From JBJKSO01 sp046703825 (lineage in GTDB: Bacteria; Chloroflexota; Dormibacteria; Aeolococcales; Bog-877), in the NCBI GenBank assembly GCA_046703825.1, contig JBJKSO010000052.1, positions 1 to 10,821 on the forward strand: DNA of 10,821 bases. The letters run 5' to 3'. The notes beneath the pieces are model-generated. The model saw nothing but the letters and a program-made list of their open reading frames with translations, searched no databases and was not told the origin of the DNA. Positions 1 to 8,665 of this stretch are shown here, in pieces; the stretch's first letter is position 1; each line of letters opens with the position of its first letter. A program made the translations under genes and the position numbers.

Positions 1-2077
1 CCAGCCTCCGGGCCCTGGAGATGGCCACGTTGAGGCGGTTGGGGACCCGCAGGAAGCCGATCCGGCCCCGCTCGTTGCTCCGCACCAGCGAGATCACCAC
101 CATGTCCTCCTCGCGTCCCTCGAAGGAGTCGACCGTGTCGATCCGGACCGGGCGGCGGAAGTGGCGGCGGCTGAGAGCTTGGCGCAGCCGGTCGACCTGG
201 TCCGCGTACATGGCGATCACCGCCAACGAGAGGTTGGGATCCACTCGCTCGTCGAGGATTCGTACCGTCTGAGCGCAGACCTTCACCTCGGCGTCGTTGC
301 GCAAAGCGCCGCCGGCGCCCCGCCGCTCCCTGCCGCCGCGAAGGCCGGCGGTGTCCACCATATGGAGGGCCACCGGGAAGGGCCGGCGGGTGACGTACTG
401 GTACTCCAGCACCTCGGGCGCGTTCTCCAGGTGGTTGTCGTACGAGGCCGAGCTGATGTACTGGGCAATCTCCGGATGCATCCGGTGCTGCTCCACCAGC
501 AGGCAGCGTGCCTGCTCGCTCAGCTCACCGTCCCAGCAGCGCTCGAACAGGCTTGTGTCTACCAGGTCCTCCAACTCTAAGTGGTCCTCGACGATCTGGT
601 AGATGGCGTCGTCCTCGACCGGAGGCAGCTGCTTGTGGTCGCCGACCATCACCACCGCCGCCCCCAGCCGCAGGCAGGGAAGCGCCTCGTCGATCCGGGC
701 CTTGTTGGCCTCGTCCAGGATCACGATGTCGAAGCGATCCTCTGAGGTGATCGTGGAGGTGGCCGCCGTGGCGCAGGTGGCGAACAGCACGTTTGCCTCC
801 ACCAAGCGCTCGTCGTCCTCGTCCTCCACCCGGAAGGAGTCCACCGCCGGATGGACCCGCTCCGCCTTGGCCACCCGCACCGCCCTCAGACCGGGCGTCC
901 CGGCCAGGCGCTCAAGGGCATTGTCCACGGCCAGGTTGCTGTGGGAGCAGACCAGGATCCGCTCGTCGGGGCGCTCCCGCAGTCGGTGCTTGATCGCCTC
1001 CACGATCACGGTGGTCTTGCCGGTCCCGGGAGGCCCCTGGATCAGGGCCGCCTGGCCGGCCTCCATGGCCACCATGATCCCGATGGCGCGGTCCTGGGCT
1101 TGGTTGCTGTGCATGCCGGGTGTGACCCAGTCCGGTCGGGGTGGGGCGGACGGCGCGTACACCGCCGCCGGGTTGATCAGGAGTTGGGCCAGAAGCAGGC
1201 TGCGCGGCTCGCCGGCGGCAATCGAGGCGAGCGTGCTGCGCTTGCTGGCGTAGAGCTGCTTGTTGAAGGAAGGGGTAATCCAGCCGGTGGTCCCGGCGGC
1301 CTCGTACGCCTTGACCGCGACCTCGACCAGGTGGCGCTTCTGATCCACCCGGGTGACCCGGCCCAGGTAGTGGGGCTCATCCTCGGGCTCCACCAGCACG
1401 GCGGCGTCCACCGCGAGGGTGATCTGATGGCCGGCGGGGACGGCGAACTCGACGCGGGCGACGTCCGGACGGCGCCGGTCGTCGTCGCTGAACTCGCGCC
1501 CGCACGAGGGGCAGCGCTCGTCCTTGGCCGGGCGCCAGAGCCCGCGGCAGGTGCGGCAGCGCCAGACCTCGATGGTCTCGGCGAAGGGTGTGCGCTGAGT
1601 GGCGGCGCGAGTGCGCTCCGCGTTCTCCAGCCCGTCAACCAGGGCCAGCGTCTGCAGCAGGATCGGATCGGGCTGGACCCCCTTGCCGGGCTGGCCGGCC
1701 CCCAGCAGTGCCGCCACCGTGACGAGATGGAAGGTGTCGGTGGGCTCGCCCTCCTTGGCCGTCACCAGCGGTTGGAGGCAGCGGACCCGCAGCGAACGGG
1801 AGCCGTTCTCCTCCCTCTCCCCCGGCGCCGGCCGCACCGAATCCACCCGCAGCGCGGTCTGCTCGGCCTGGGCGCGGGCCGGCTTCACCGGGGTGCAGGC
1901 CACATCCAGGCCGGGCAGGCGCAGGGTGATCGAGCCGGGATCGGCCGGCCGGGCCACCACGGTGAAGTCACCTGAGGACCCGAGCTGGGCCGCGAAGTGG
2001 CCGCGGGCGTCGCCGTTGCCCTGGCCGTTCAGGGCTTCCAGGAACGTCATCGCGTCGCTTTGGTCTGGCACCACCAA
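1..2077 (-). CDS. Superfamily 1B (Upf1/DNA2-like) helicase with zinc ribbon, 3' end cut by window
   Basis: Predicted ATP-dependent nucleic-acid helicase. The frame is open without a stop from a TAG at 2174-2176 to the left edge, giving about 692 residues from the TTG at 2075-2077. All core motifs are visible: Walker A GPPGTGKT (residues 348-355, bases 1013-1036), Walker B VILDEAN (Asp455), motif III GDHKQLPP (about 620-646), VEQHRMHPEI (about 465-493), FEGREED and VISLVRSN (about 85-124), and RLNVAISRAR (about 8-37). An N-terminal region of roughly 170 residues that I do not recognise precedes a four-cysteine zinc ribbon, CRTC then CPSC (Cys174, 177, 189, 192; bases 1502-1558). DEAN replaces the more usual DEAS/DEAG. 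The extreme C-terminus lies outside the window. It is transcribed divergently from gyrB. The start is uncertain: TTG 2077, GTG 2074 or 2071 and ATG 2050 are in frame, but the only Shine-Dalgarno (GGAGG, 2123-2127) faces an in-frame CTG at 2111-2113. Family assignment is firm; whether it acts on DNA or RNA, and its role, are unknown. Confidence 0.93.
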   Translation of the reverse strand, partial: MVVPDQSDAMTFLEALNGQGNGDARGHFAAQLGSSGDFTVVARPADPGSITLRLPGLDVACTPVKPARAQAEQTALRVDSVRPAPGEREENGSRSLRVRCLQPLVTAKEGEPTDTFHLVTVAALLGAGQPGKGVQPDPILLQTLALVDGLENAERTRAATQRTPFAETIEVWRCRTCRGLWRPAKDERCPSCGREFSDDDRRRPDVARVEFAVPAGHQITLAVDAAVLVEPEDEPHYLGRVTRVDQKRHLVEVAVKAYEAAGTTGWITPSFNKQLYASKRSTLASIAAGEPRSLLLAQLLINPAAVYAPSAPPRPDWVTPGMHSNQAQDRAIGIMVAMEAGQAALIQGPPGTGKTTVIVEAIKHRLRERPDERILVCSHSNLAVDNALERLAGTPGLRAVRVAKAERVHPAVDSFRVEDEDDERLVEANVLFATCATAATSTITSEDRFDIVILDEANKARIDEALPCLRLGAAVVMVGDHKQLPPVEDDAIYQIVEDHLELEDLVDTSLFERCWDGELSEQARCLLVEQHRMHPEIAQYISSASYDNHLENAPEVLEYQYVTRRPFPVALHMVDTAGLRGGRERRGAGGALRNDAEVKVCAQTVRILDERVDPNLSLAVIAMYADQVDRLRQALSRRHFRRPVRIDTVDSFEGREEDMVVISLVRSNERGRIGFLRVPNRLNVAISRARRL

Positions 2078-2122
2078 GTGGAGGTGCTGCAGGGTGAGAT
2101 CAGGGGGCGTCAGTGCGCCACT

Positions 2123-2127
2123 TCCTC
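2123..2127 (-). promoter_or_regulatory. Shine-Dalgarno-like GGAGG upstream of the helicase
   Basis: On the minus strand GGAGG lies 10 bases before an in-frame CTG (2111-2113), but 45 or more bases before the TTG, GTG and ATG candidates. The residues encoded between CTG and TTG (PPDLTLQHLHL) look protein-like. The site would therefore fit a CTG start, although it could also be chance in purine-rich sequence. Confidence 0.35.
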
Positions 2128-2147
2128 CGGCAGGAACTGCCCAAATA

Positions 2148-2262
2148 GGTGCTAGCCCGCAAGGCTTAGCTTTCTACGGTCTCCTTGGCTGGGGGCTAGC
2201 GCCCCTGGCACGAGGCCTTCTCGCAGCAGGCCGCGCCTGAGGCGGGCCGCTGTTCTACTGCG
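2148..2262. other. Cluster of alternative hairpins between the helicase and gyrB
   Basis: This part of the divergent gap is rich in inverted repeats. An 11-pair arm joins 2148-2158 to 2193-2203 (around GCTAGCCC/GGGCTAGC, one G-T pair). Two local hairpins compete with it: 2151-2157 with 2163-2170 (one bulge), and 2188-2196 with 2201-2209 (nine pairs, loop TAGC, two G-T pairs). An imperfect hairpin follows at 2222-2262, with outer arms CGCAG/CTGCG and tip CGCC-TGA-GGCG. The G-T pairs remain wobble pairs only in a plus-strand RNA, and become A-C mismatches in the helicase leader on the minus strand. I match it to no known riboswitch or small RNA family. It could be a structured leader, a small RNA, a DNA-level site, or chance in GC-rich sequence. 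Confidence 0.35.
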
Positions 2263-2326
2263 CAAAGATAGCCTAAATGGGCCGCGGACGTGCAACCGGC
2301 CTGCTCGCCAAAGCCCTCGCCCCCCG

Positions 2327-2341
2327 GGAAGTATCACTTCC
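2327..2341. promoter_or_regulatory. Perfect dyad GGAAGT-ATC-ACTTCC, operator candidate upstream of gyrB
   Basis: Two six-base arms are perfectly complementary around a three-base centre. Allowing one bulged G extends the symmetry to CCGG...CCGG (2324-2343). It sits 4 bases upstream of the extended -10 element, where the -35 region and spacer of the gyrB promoter would be, so a bound protein could block or aid RNA polymerase. Operator function is inferred from symmetry and position only. Confidence 0.4.
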
Positions 2342-2345
2342 GGAC

Positions 2346-2354
2346 TGATAGAAT
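2346..2354 (+). promoter_or_regulatory. Extended -10 promoter for the gyrB operon
   Basis: TGA-TAGAAT matches the extended -10 pattern TGn-TATAAT, with five of six bases in the hexamer. No good -35 hexamer is found at 15-19 bases, which extended -10 promoters can tolerate. Transcription would start near 2361, giving a gyrB leader of about 100 bases. Confidence 0.45.
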
Positions 2355-2451
2355 TAGGTGTGCGATCCCGCCGGCGAGGTCCTTCTCATCGTTCCCCACC
2401 GCCCGTGGAGCACAGTTGCGGCGCCGCCTGACCGCCGCCCCCATCGCTGCT

Positions 2452-2456
2452 AGGAG
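2452..2456 (+). promoter_or_regulatory. gyrB ribosome binding site AGGAG
   Basis: AGGAG lies five bases before the TTG at 2462. It decides for the TTG start over the internal ATG at 2495-2497, which has no comparable site. Confidence 0.7.
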
Positions 2457-2461
2457 ACCTG

Positions 2462-4467
<2,006 letters not shown>

Positions 4468-4471
<4 letters not shown>

Positions 4472-5490
4472 CCAGGTCGTTGCCGGAGCTGGCCGTCGAT
4501 GCGCTGGGCGGTGACCGGGCCCCTGAGGCGCTGGTCGCGGGCAGCCTGCGCGCCCTGCGCCAGCTTCCCGACCTGCGCGTGATCCTGGTGGGCGAGCCGG
4601 AGAGACTGGAGCCTCTGCTCGACCGCGCCTCCGGGCTGGGTCAGCGCCTCCGCCTGGAACCGGCCCAGGGTGCCATCTCGATGGACGCGCACCCGGCGCG
4701 GGCCACTCGCTCGCAGCCGCGCGCCAGCATCAACGTGGCGGTGGAGCTGGTTGCCGCCGGGCAAGCCGACGCCTGCTTCTCGGCCGGCAACAGCGGGGCG
4801 GCGATGGCGGCGGCGCTGACCCGGCTGCGGCGACAGGAGGCCGTGGCCCGGCCCGCCATCGGGACGCCGTTCCCCAACCGGCTCGGCGGCACCACCCTGC
4901 TGGTGGACGCCGGCGCCCAGGTGGACTGCCGGGCCGAGTGGCTGGCCGACTTCGCACGCCTTGGTTGCCAGTACGCCCGCATGGCGCTCGGGGTCGCCGA
5001 GCCCAAGGTCGGCCTGCTGAGCAACGGCGAGGAGCCCACCAAGGGCAACGCGCTGGTCCAAGCGGCACACGAGCGGCTGGGGGCGCTCCAACTCGACTAC
5101 CGCGGTCCGGTCGAGCCCCGCGGGTTGCTCTCGGGCGAGGTGGATGTGGTGGTGGCGGACGGCTTCGTCGGCAACATCGCGCTCAAGTCGGCCGAGGGGG
5201 TCGCCGAAGTCATCCTGGCCGCGCTGCGCGACGAGGCCCGCAGCGATCTTCGCTCGCGGCTGGGCGCAGCGCTGCTCCTGCCGGCGCTGCGCCGGTTGGG
5301 CCGCCGATTGGACTGGCGCCAGGTGGGTGCGGCCCCGCTGCTGGGAGTCCGGGGGCTGGTCTTCATCGGCCACGGCCGCTCCGATGCGGGGGCGGTTAGC
5401 AGCGCCCTCACCGTGGCGGCTGCCGCGGTCCGCTCGGGCTTGGCCGCCACCCTTAGGCCCCAGCCCGCCCGGGCCGGAGCAGGAGCCTAG
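4468..5490 (+). CDS. plsX: Phosphate acyltransferase PlsX
   Basis: Converts acyl-ACP and phosphate to acyl-phosphate, the donor used by PlsY in the first step of phosphatidic acid synthesis. PlsX is a peripheral enzyme at the cytoplasmic membrane. At 340 residues it has the family length. Family motifs: LAVDALGGDRAPE (8-20), ISMDAHPARATR (70-81), FSAGNSGAAMAAAL (104-117), VGLLSNGEEPTKGN (181-194), VADGFVGNIALKSAEG (229-244) and PLLGVRGLVFIGHG (290-303). It starts at TTG 4468-4470 inside TTGA, overlapping the gyrB stop by four bases, and has no clear ribosome binding site, so it is probably translated by coupling to gyrB. A second TTG at 4480 is possible and would remove four residues. The position between the two gyrase genes is unusual: in many bacteria plsX sits with rpmF or fab genes. 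The fab pathway is not in this window. Confidence 0.96.
5481..5485 (+). promoter_or_regulatory. gyrA ribosome binding site AGGAG inside plsX
   Basis: AGGAG lies eight bases before the gyrA ATG at 5494, within the last codons of plsX. With only 3 bases between the plsX stop and gyrA, it supports a single polycistronic message with independent initiation at gyrA. Confidence 0.65.
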
Positions 5491-5493
5491 CCG

Positions 5494-7959
5494 ATGGCGA
5501 TCAATCAGGGCGGCACCGGCGAGGTGCGGGCGGTCGAGCTGGTCCAGGAGATGCGGGAGTCCTACCTGGTCTACGCCATGAGCGTGATCGTGGCCCGGGC
5601 GCTTCCCGATGTCCGCGACGGGCTGAAGCCGGTGCAGCGCCGGATTCTCTACGCCATGTACGACCAGGGGATCACCCCGGGCTCCCGCCACCAGAAGTGC
5701 GCCGCCATCGTCGGTGAGGTCTTGAAGAACTATCACCCCCACGGCGACCTCTCCGTCTACGACAGCTTGGTCCGCCTGGCCCAGCCCTGGGTGATGCGCT
5801 ACCCGCTGGTAGATCCCCAGGGCAACTTCGGCTCCCCGGAGGGAGACCCCGCCGCCGCCTACCGCTACACCGAGGCGCGGATGGCGCCGATCGCCTCCGA
5901 AATGCTGGCGGACATCGAGAAGGAAACCGTCGACTTCGGTGACAACTATTCGGCCACCAAGCAGGAGCCGCTGGTGCTCCCCTCGGCGCTGCCCAACCTG
6001 CTGGTCAACGGCGCCTCGGGCATCGCGGTGGGCATGGCCACCAGCATTCCGCCCCACAACCTCACCGAGGTCTGCAACGGGCTGGTCTACCTGATCGACC
6101 ACCCCGACGCCTCCACCGAAGATCTGATGAAGCTGATCCCGGGACCGGACTTCCCCACCGGGGGGCTGATCTACGGTCGAGACATCGCCCAGGTCTACGG
6201 CACCGGGCACGGACGGATCGTCCAGCGGGCCCGGGTGGAGTTCGAGGAGTCGAAGGCCGGCCGTGAGCAGATCATCGTCCGCGAGCTCCCCTACCAAGTC
6301 AACCCCAGCCGGGTGCTGCAGACGATCGCCGAGCTGGTCAACGAACGAAAACTGGAGGGGATCGCCGACCTTCGCAACGAAACCGGCCGGCGCGAGGGGA
6401 CCCGGCTCGTGATCGAGCTGAAGCGGGACGCCCGCCCCTACACCGTGCTGAACAACCTCTACAAGCACACCCAGCTCCAGTCCACCTTTGCCTGCATCCT
6501 GCTGGCGCTGGTCGACGGCCGGCCCCAGGTGCTCTCGCTCCGGCTGATGCTGCAGCACTACCTGGATCACCGCCGCGAAGTGGTGGAGCGCCGCACCCGT
6601 CACGACCTGCAGCGGGCGCGCGACCGGGCCCACATCGTCGAGGGGCTGCGGATCGCGCTTCAGAACCTGGACGAGGTGATCCGGTTGATCCGGGCCGCCC
6701 CCGACGAGGAGACGGCTCAGCGCCAGCTGGAGCAGCGGTTCGCGCTCAGCCAGCGTCAGAGCAAGGCGATCGTCGACATGCGCCTCGGCCGGCTGACCCG
6801 CCTGGAGCGGCAGCGCCTGGACGAGGAGCACGCTGAGCTGCTGCGCACCATCGCTGAGCTGGAGGCGATCCTGGCCAGCCGGGAGCGGGTGATGGGGGTG
6901 GTCCGCACCGAGTTGCTGGCCCTGCGCAAGAAGTATGGCGACGAGCGCCGCACCGAGATCACCTACGGGGACATCGAGCTCAACGAGGAGGACCTGATCC
7001 CCCGCGAGCAGGTGGTGGTGACCTTGACCCACCGCGGCTACATCAAGCGCACCCCAACCTCCGACTACCGCTCCCAGCAACGGGGCGGCAAGGGCGTCAT
7101 GGGAGCCAAGCGGGTGGGGGAGGAGGACTATGTCGAGCACCTGCGGGTAGGGTCGACCCACTCGGACATGCTCTTCTTCACCAACCGGGGCCGGGTCTTC
7201 CGGCTCCGAACCCACGAGATCCCCGACGTCTCCCGCCAGGCCAAGGGGGTAGCGGTGGTCAACCTGCTCGAGGTCGAGCAGGGCGAGCGCGTGACCTCGA
7301 TGCTCTCGGTCGACGCCTACTCCGACGAGGCCTACATGGTCATGGCCACCAGCCGGGGGATGATCAAGAAGACACCGGCGGCCGCCTACGCCTCGGTGCG
7401 CCGCAACGGGCTGATCGCGATGAACCTGGCCGACGACGACGAGCTCAACTGGGTGAGGATCAGCACCGGCGGCGACGAGCTCCTGCTGGTCACCCGCCGC
7501 GGCAAGGCGCTGCGCTTCTCCGAGCGCCAGGTCCGGCCCATGGGTCGGGACACCATGGGGGTGACGGCCGTACGCCTGCAGCCCGGCGACCTGGTCGCCG
7601 GCATGGACATCGCCCGTCACAGCGGCTATGTGCTGGTGGTCACCGAGCGCGGCTTCGGCAAGCTCACCCCAGTTTCCGACTACCCGGTCAAGAGCCGCGC
7701 CATCCAGGGGGTCTACACCCTGGACCAGCATGCCATCTCCAAGGTGGGCGAGATCGTGGGAATGCGGGTGGTCGAGGATCTGTCCGAAGAGCTGATGCTG
7801 ATCAGCACCAACGGCCAGATCATCCGGATCCCGCTGGAGGGAGTACGCATCTCCGGTCGGCAGACCCGCGGCGTGATCCTGATGCGTCTGGACGACCGCG
7901 ACCTCATCGGCTCCATCGCTGGAGTGGCCCCTCCCGGCGACTTAGAAGAGAACGCATAA
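5494..7959 (+). CDS. gyrA: DNA gyrase subunit A
   Basis: Breakage-reunion and DNA-wrapping subunit of gyrase; 821 residues, a normal length. The winged-helix domain has ALPDVRDGLKPVQRRILYAM (36-55), and the catalytic tyrosine is Tyr125 in AAYRYTEARM (E. coli Tyr122), with Tyr123 where E. coli has Met. The quinolone-resistance region reads YHPHGDLSVYDSLVRLAQ (80-97): Leu86 aligns with E. coli Ser83, and Asp90 keeps the Asp87 acid. The tower and coiled-coil region runs to about residue 480. The C-terminal pinwheel (about 505-812) has the GyrA box QQRGGKG (528-534, bases 7075-7095), which separates it from ParC, and repeated blades such as GRVFRLRT, GMIKKTP and GKALRFSE. The canonical box has R or K where this has its second Q. 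There is no long acidic tail; it ends DLEENA. It starts at ATG with AGGAG upstream and lies 3 bases after plsX. Confidence 0.98.
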   Translation: MAINQGGTGEVRAVELVQEMRESYLVYAMSVIVARALPDVRDGLKPVQRRILYAMYDQGITPGSRHQKCAAIVGEVLKNYHPHGDLSVYDSLVRLAQPWVMRYPLVDPQGNFGSPEGDPAAAYRYTEARMAPIASEMLADIEKETVDFGDNYSATKQEPLVLPSALPNLLVNGASGIAVGMATSIPPHNLTEVCNGLVYLIDHPDASTEDLMKLIPGPDFPTGGLIYGRDIAQVYGTGHGRIVQRARVEFEESKAGREQIIVRELPYQVNPSRVLQTIAELVNERKLEGIADLRNETGRREGTRLVIELKRDARPYTVLNNLYKHTQLQSTFACILLALVDGRPQVLSLRLMLQHYLDHRREVVERRTRHDLQRARDRAHIVEGLRIALQNLDEVIRLIRAAPDEETAQRQLEQRFALSQRQSKAIVDMRLGRLTRLERQRLDEEHAELLRTIAELEAILASRERVMGVVRTELLALRKKYGDERRTEITYGDIELNEEDLIPREQVVVTLTHRGYIKRTPTSDYRSQQRGGKGVMGAKRVGEEDYVEHLRVGSTHSDMLFFTNRGRVFRLRTHEIPDVSRQAKGVAVVNLLEVEQGERVTSMLSVDAYSDEAYMVMATSRGMIKKTPAAAYASVRRNGLIAMNLADDDELNWVRISTGGDELLLVTRRGKALRFSERQVRPMGRDTMGVTAVRLQPGDLVAGMDIARHSGYVLVVTERGFGKLTPVSDYPVKSRAIQGVYTLDQHAISKVGEIVGMRVVEDLSEELMLISTNGQIIRIPLEGVRISGRQTRGVILMRLDDRDLIGSIAGVAPPGDLEENA

Positions 7960-8035
7960 CCGGCGTTCCCAAGTCCTTCTGCGCCGGCTGCCACACTGGG
8001 GGGCGGCCCACCCGCCTCAGCAAGGTTGACGTCGC

Positions 8036-8665
8036 TTGAGTCACATCCTCTTTCAGCTGACCCATCTGCCGCCCCTCGGGGTCTATCTGTTCGTCTTGCT
8101 CTGGCTGGCGGCCGAGTCGGCCGGGCTGCCGCTGCCCGACGAGGCGGTGCTTCTGACACTGGGCTTCCTCGCCCACCGGGGCACCCTGCAGCTCCTGCCC
8201 CTGATACTCTGCGCCGCCACCGGCGCGGCGATCGGCTCGACCATTTCGTACACGATCGGCCTGGCGCTGGGCCGGCCGGTGGTGATCCGGCTCGGGCGCC
8301 GGCTGCACCTTTCCCAGGAGGGCCTGGAAAAGGCGGAAGCCTGGATGCGCCGCCGGGGTGGCATCGGCGTCTTTCTGAGCCGGATCTTGCCGTTCGCGCG
8401 CAACCTGGCCTCCTACGCCGCCGGGATCGCCGCCATCCCTCCCCGCGTCTTCTACCCGGCGATGCTGCTCGGCTCGTTGGTCTGGTGTGCCACCATCACC
8501 TCGCTTGGCGAGGCCCTGGGGTCGCACTACAAGACCGTGCTGAGCGACGGTGGCCGGGGTCTGCTGATCGCGGCCGGCCTGGTGGCTGTGGGACTGCTGG
8601 TCTGGGGCGGCTGGAAGCTCTGGGCGCGTCCCGGGACGGTTAGTGACCGCTCCCGCAACCCCTAG
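8036..8665 (+). CDS. DedA family (VTT/SNARE-associated) membrane protein
   Basis: Integral membrane protein of the DedA superfamily, whose members include undecaprenyl-phosphate and phospholipid translocases. It has 209 residues, a normal length. Hydrophobic segments lie near 13-33, 51-76, 110-135, 137-160 and 175-195. Family marks are AAESAGLPLPDEAVLL (25-40, with Glu27 and Glu36), GAAIGSTISYTIGLALG (63-79), FLSRILPFARNLASYAAG (113-130, the Arg motif) and VFYPAMLLGSLVW (138-150). In the G-D-x-x-x-Y motif the usual Asp is replaced by Ser68. The start is TTG 8036; the nearest purine tract (AAGG, 8022-8025) is rather far, so the start is moderately sure. It lies 76 bases after gyrA on the same strand with no convincing terminator between, so it may extend the gyrase-plsX operon. 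Its TAG overlaps the stop of the convergent stress protein gene. The exact substrate cannot be told. Confidence 0.9.
   Translation: MSHILFQLTHLPPLGVYLFVLLWLAAESAGLPLPDEAVLLTLGFLAHRGTLQLLPLILCAATGAAIGSTISYTIGLALGRPVVIRLGRRLHLSQEGLEKAEAWMRRRGGIGVFLSRILPFARNLASYAAGIAAIPPRVFYPAMLLGSLVWCATITSLGEALGSHYKTVLSDGGRGLLIAAGLVAVGLLVWGGWKLWARPGTVSDRSRNP

Larger units (their letters stand above)
2078..2461. other. Divergent intergenic region, helicase to gyrB
   Basis: I see no convincing protein gene in these 384 bases. From left to right it holds the possible helicase leader with GGAGG (2123-2127), the hairpin cluster (2148-2262), a slightly AT-richer patch (about 2261-2277), the dyad at 2327-2341, the extended -10 element at 2346-2354, and the gyrB ribosome binding site at 2452-2456. 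A minus-strand helicase promoter must also lie here, but candidates such as TATCTT on the minus strand near 2264-2269 have poor -35 partners. Confidence 0.7.

Noticed and set aside
851..1975. Plus-strand open frame of 374 codons
   Set aside because: It lies opposite the helicase, whose minus-strand frame carries all the SF1 motifs; the plus-strand translation has no recognisable motif.
2151..2175. Hairpin followed by TTTCT as a plus-strand intrinsic terminator
   Set aside because: The stem has a bulge and the T-tract is short and interrupted, and no plus-strand gene lies directly upstream that would need terminating.
2152..2337. Possible 61-codon minus-strand gene in the helicase-gyrB gap
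   Set aside because: It has an arginine- and glycine-rich translation, no ribosome binding site and no recognisable motif, and it overlaps the promoter dyad and the hairpin cluster.
8001..8018. Hairpin GGCGG-CCCAC-CCGCC between gyrA and dedA as a terminator
   Set aside because: The stem is short and no T-tract follows (AGCAAG), so intrinsic termination is not supported.
8026..8643. Plus-strand frame overlapping dedA, starting at a TTG ten bases earlier
   Set aside because: Its translation is proline- and arginine-rich with no family features, while the 8036 frame gives clear DedA motifs.
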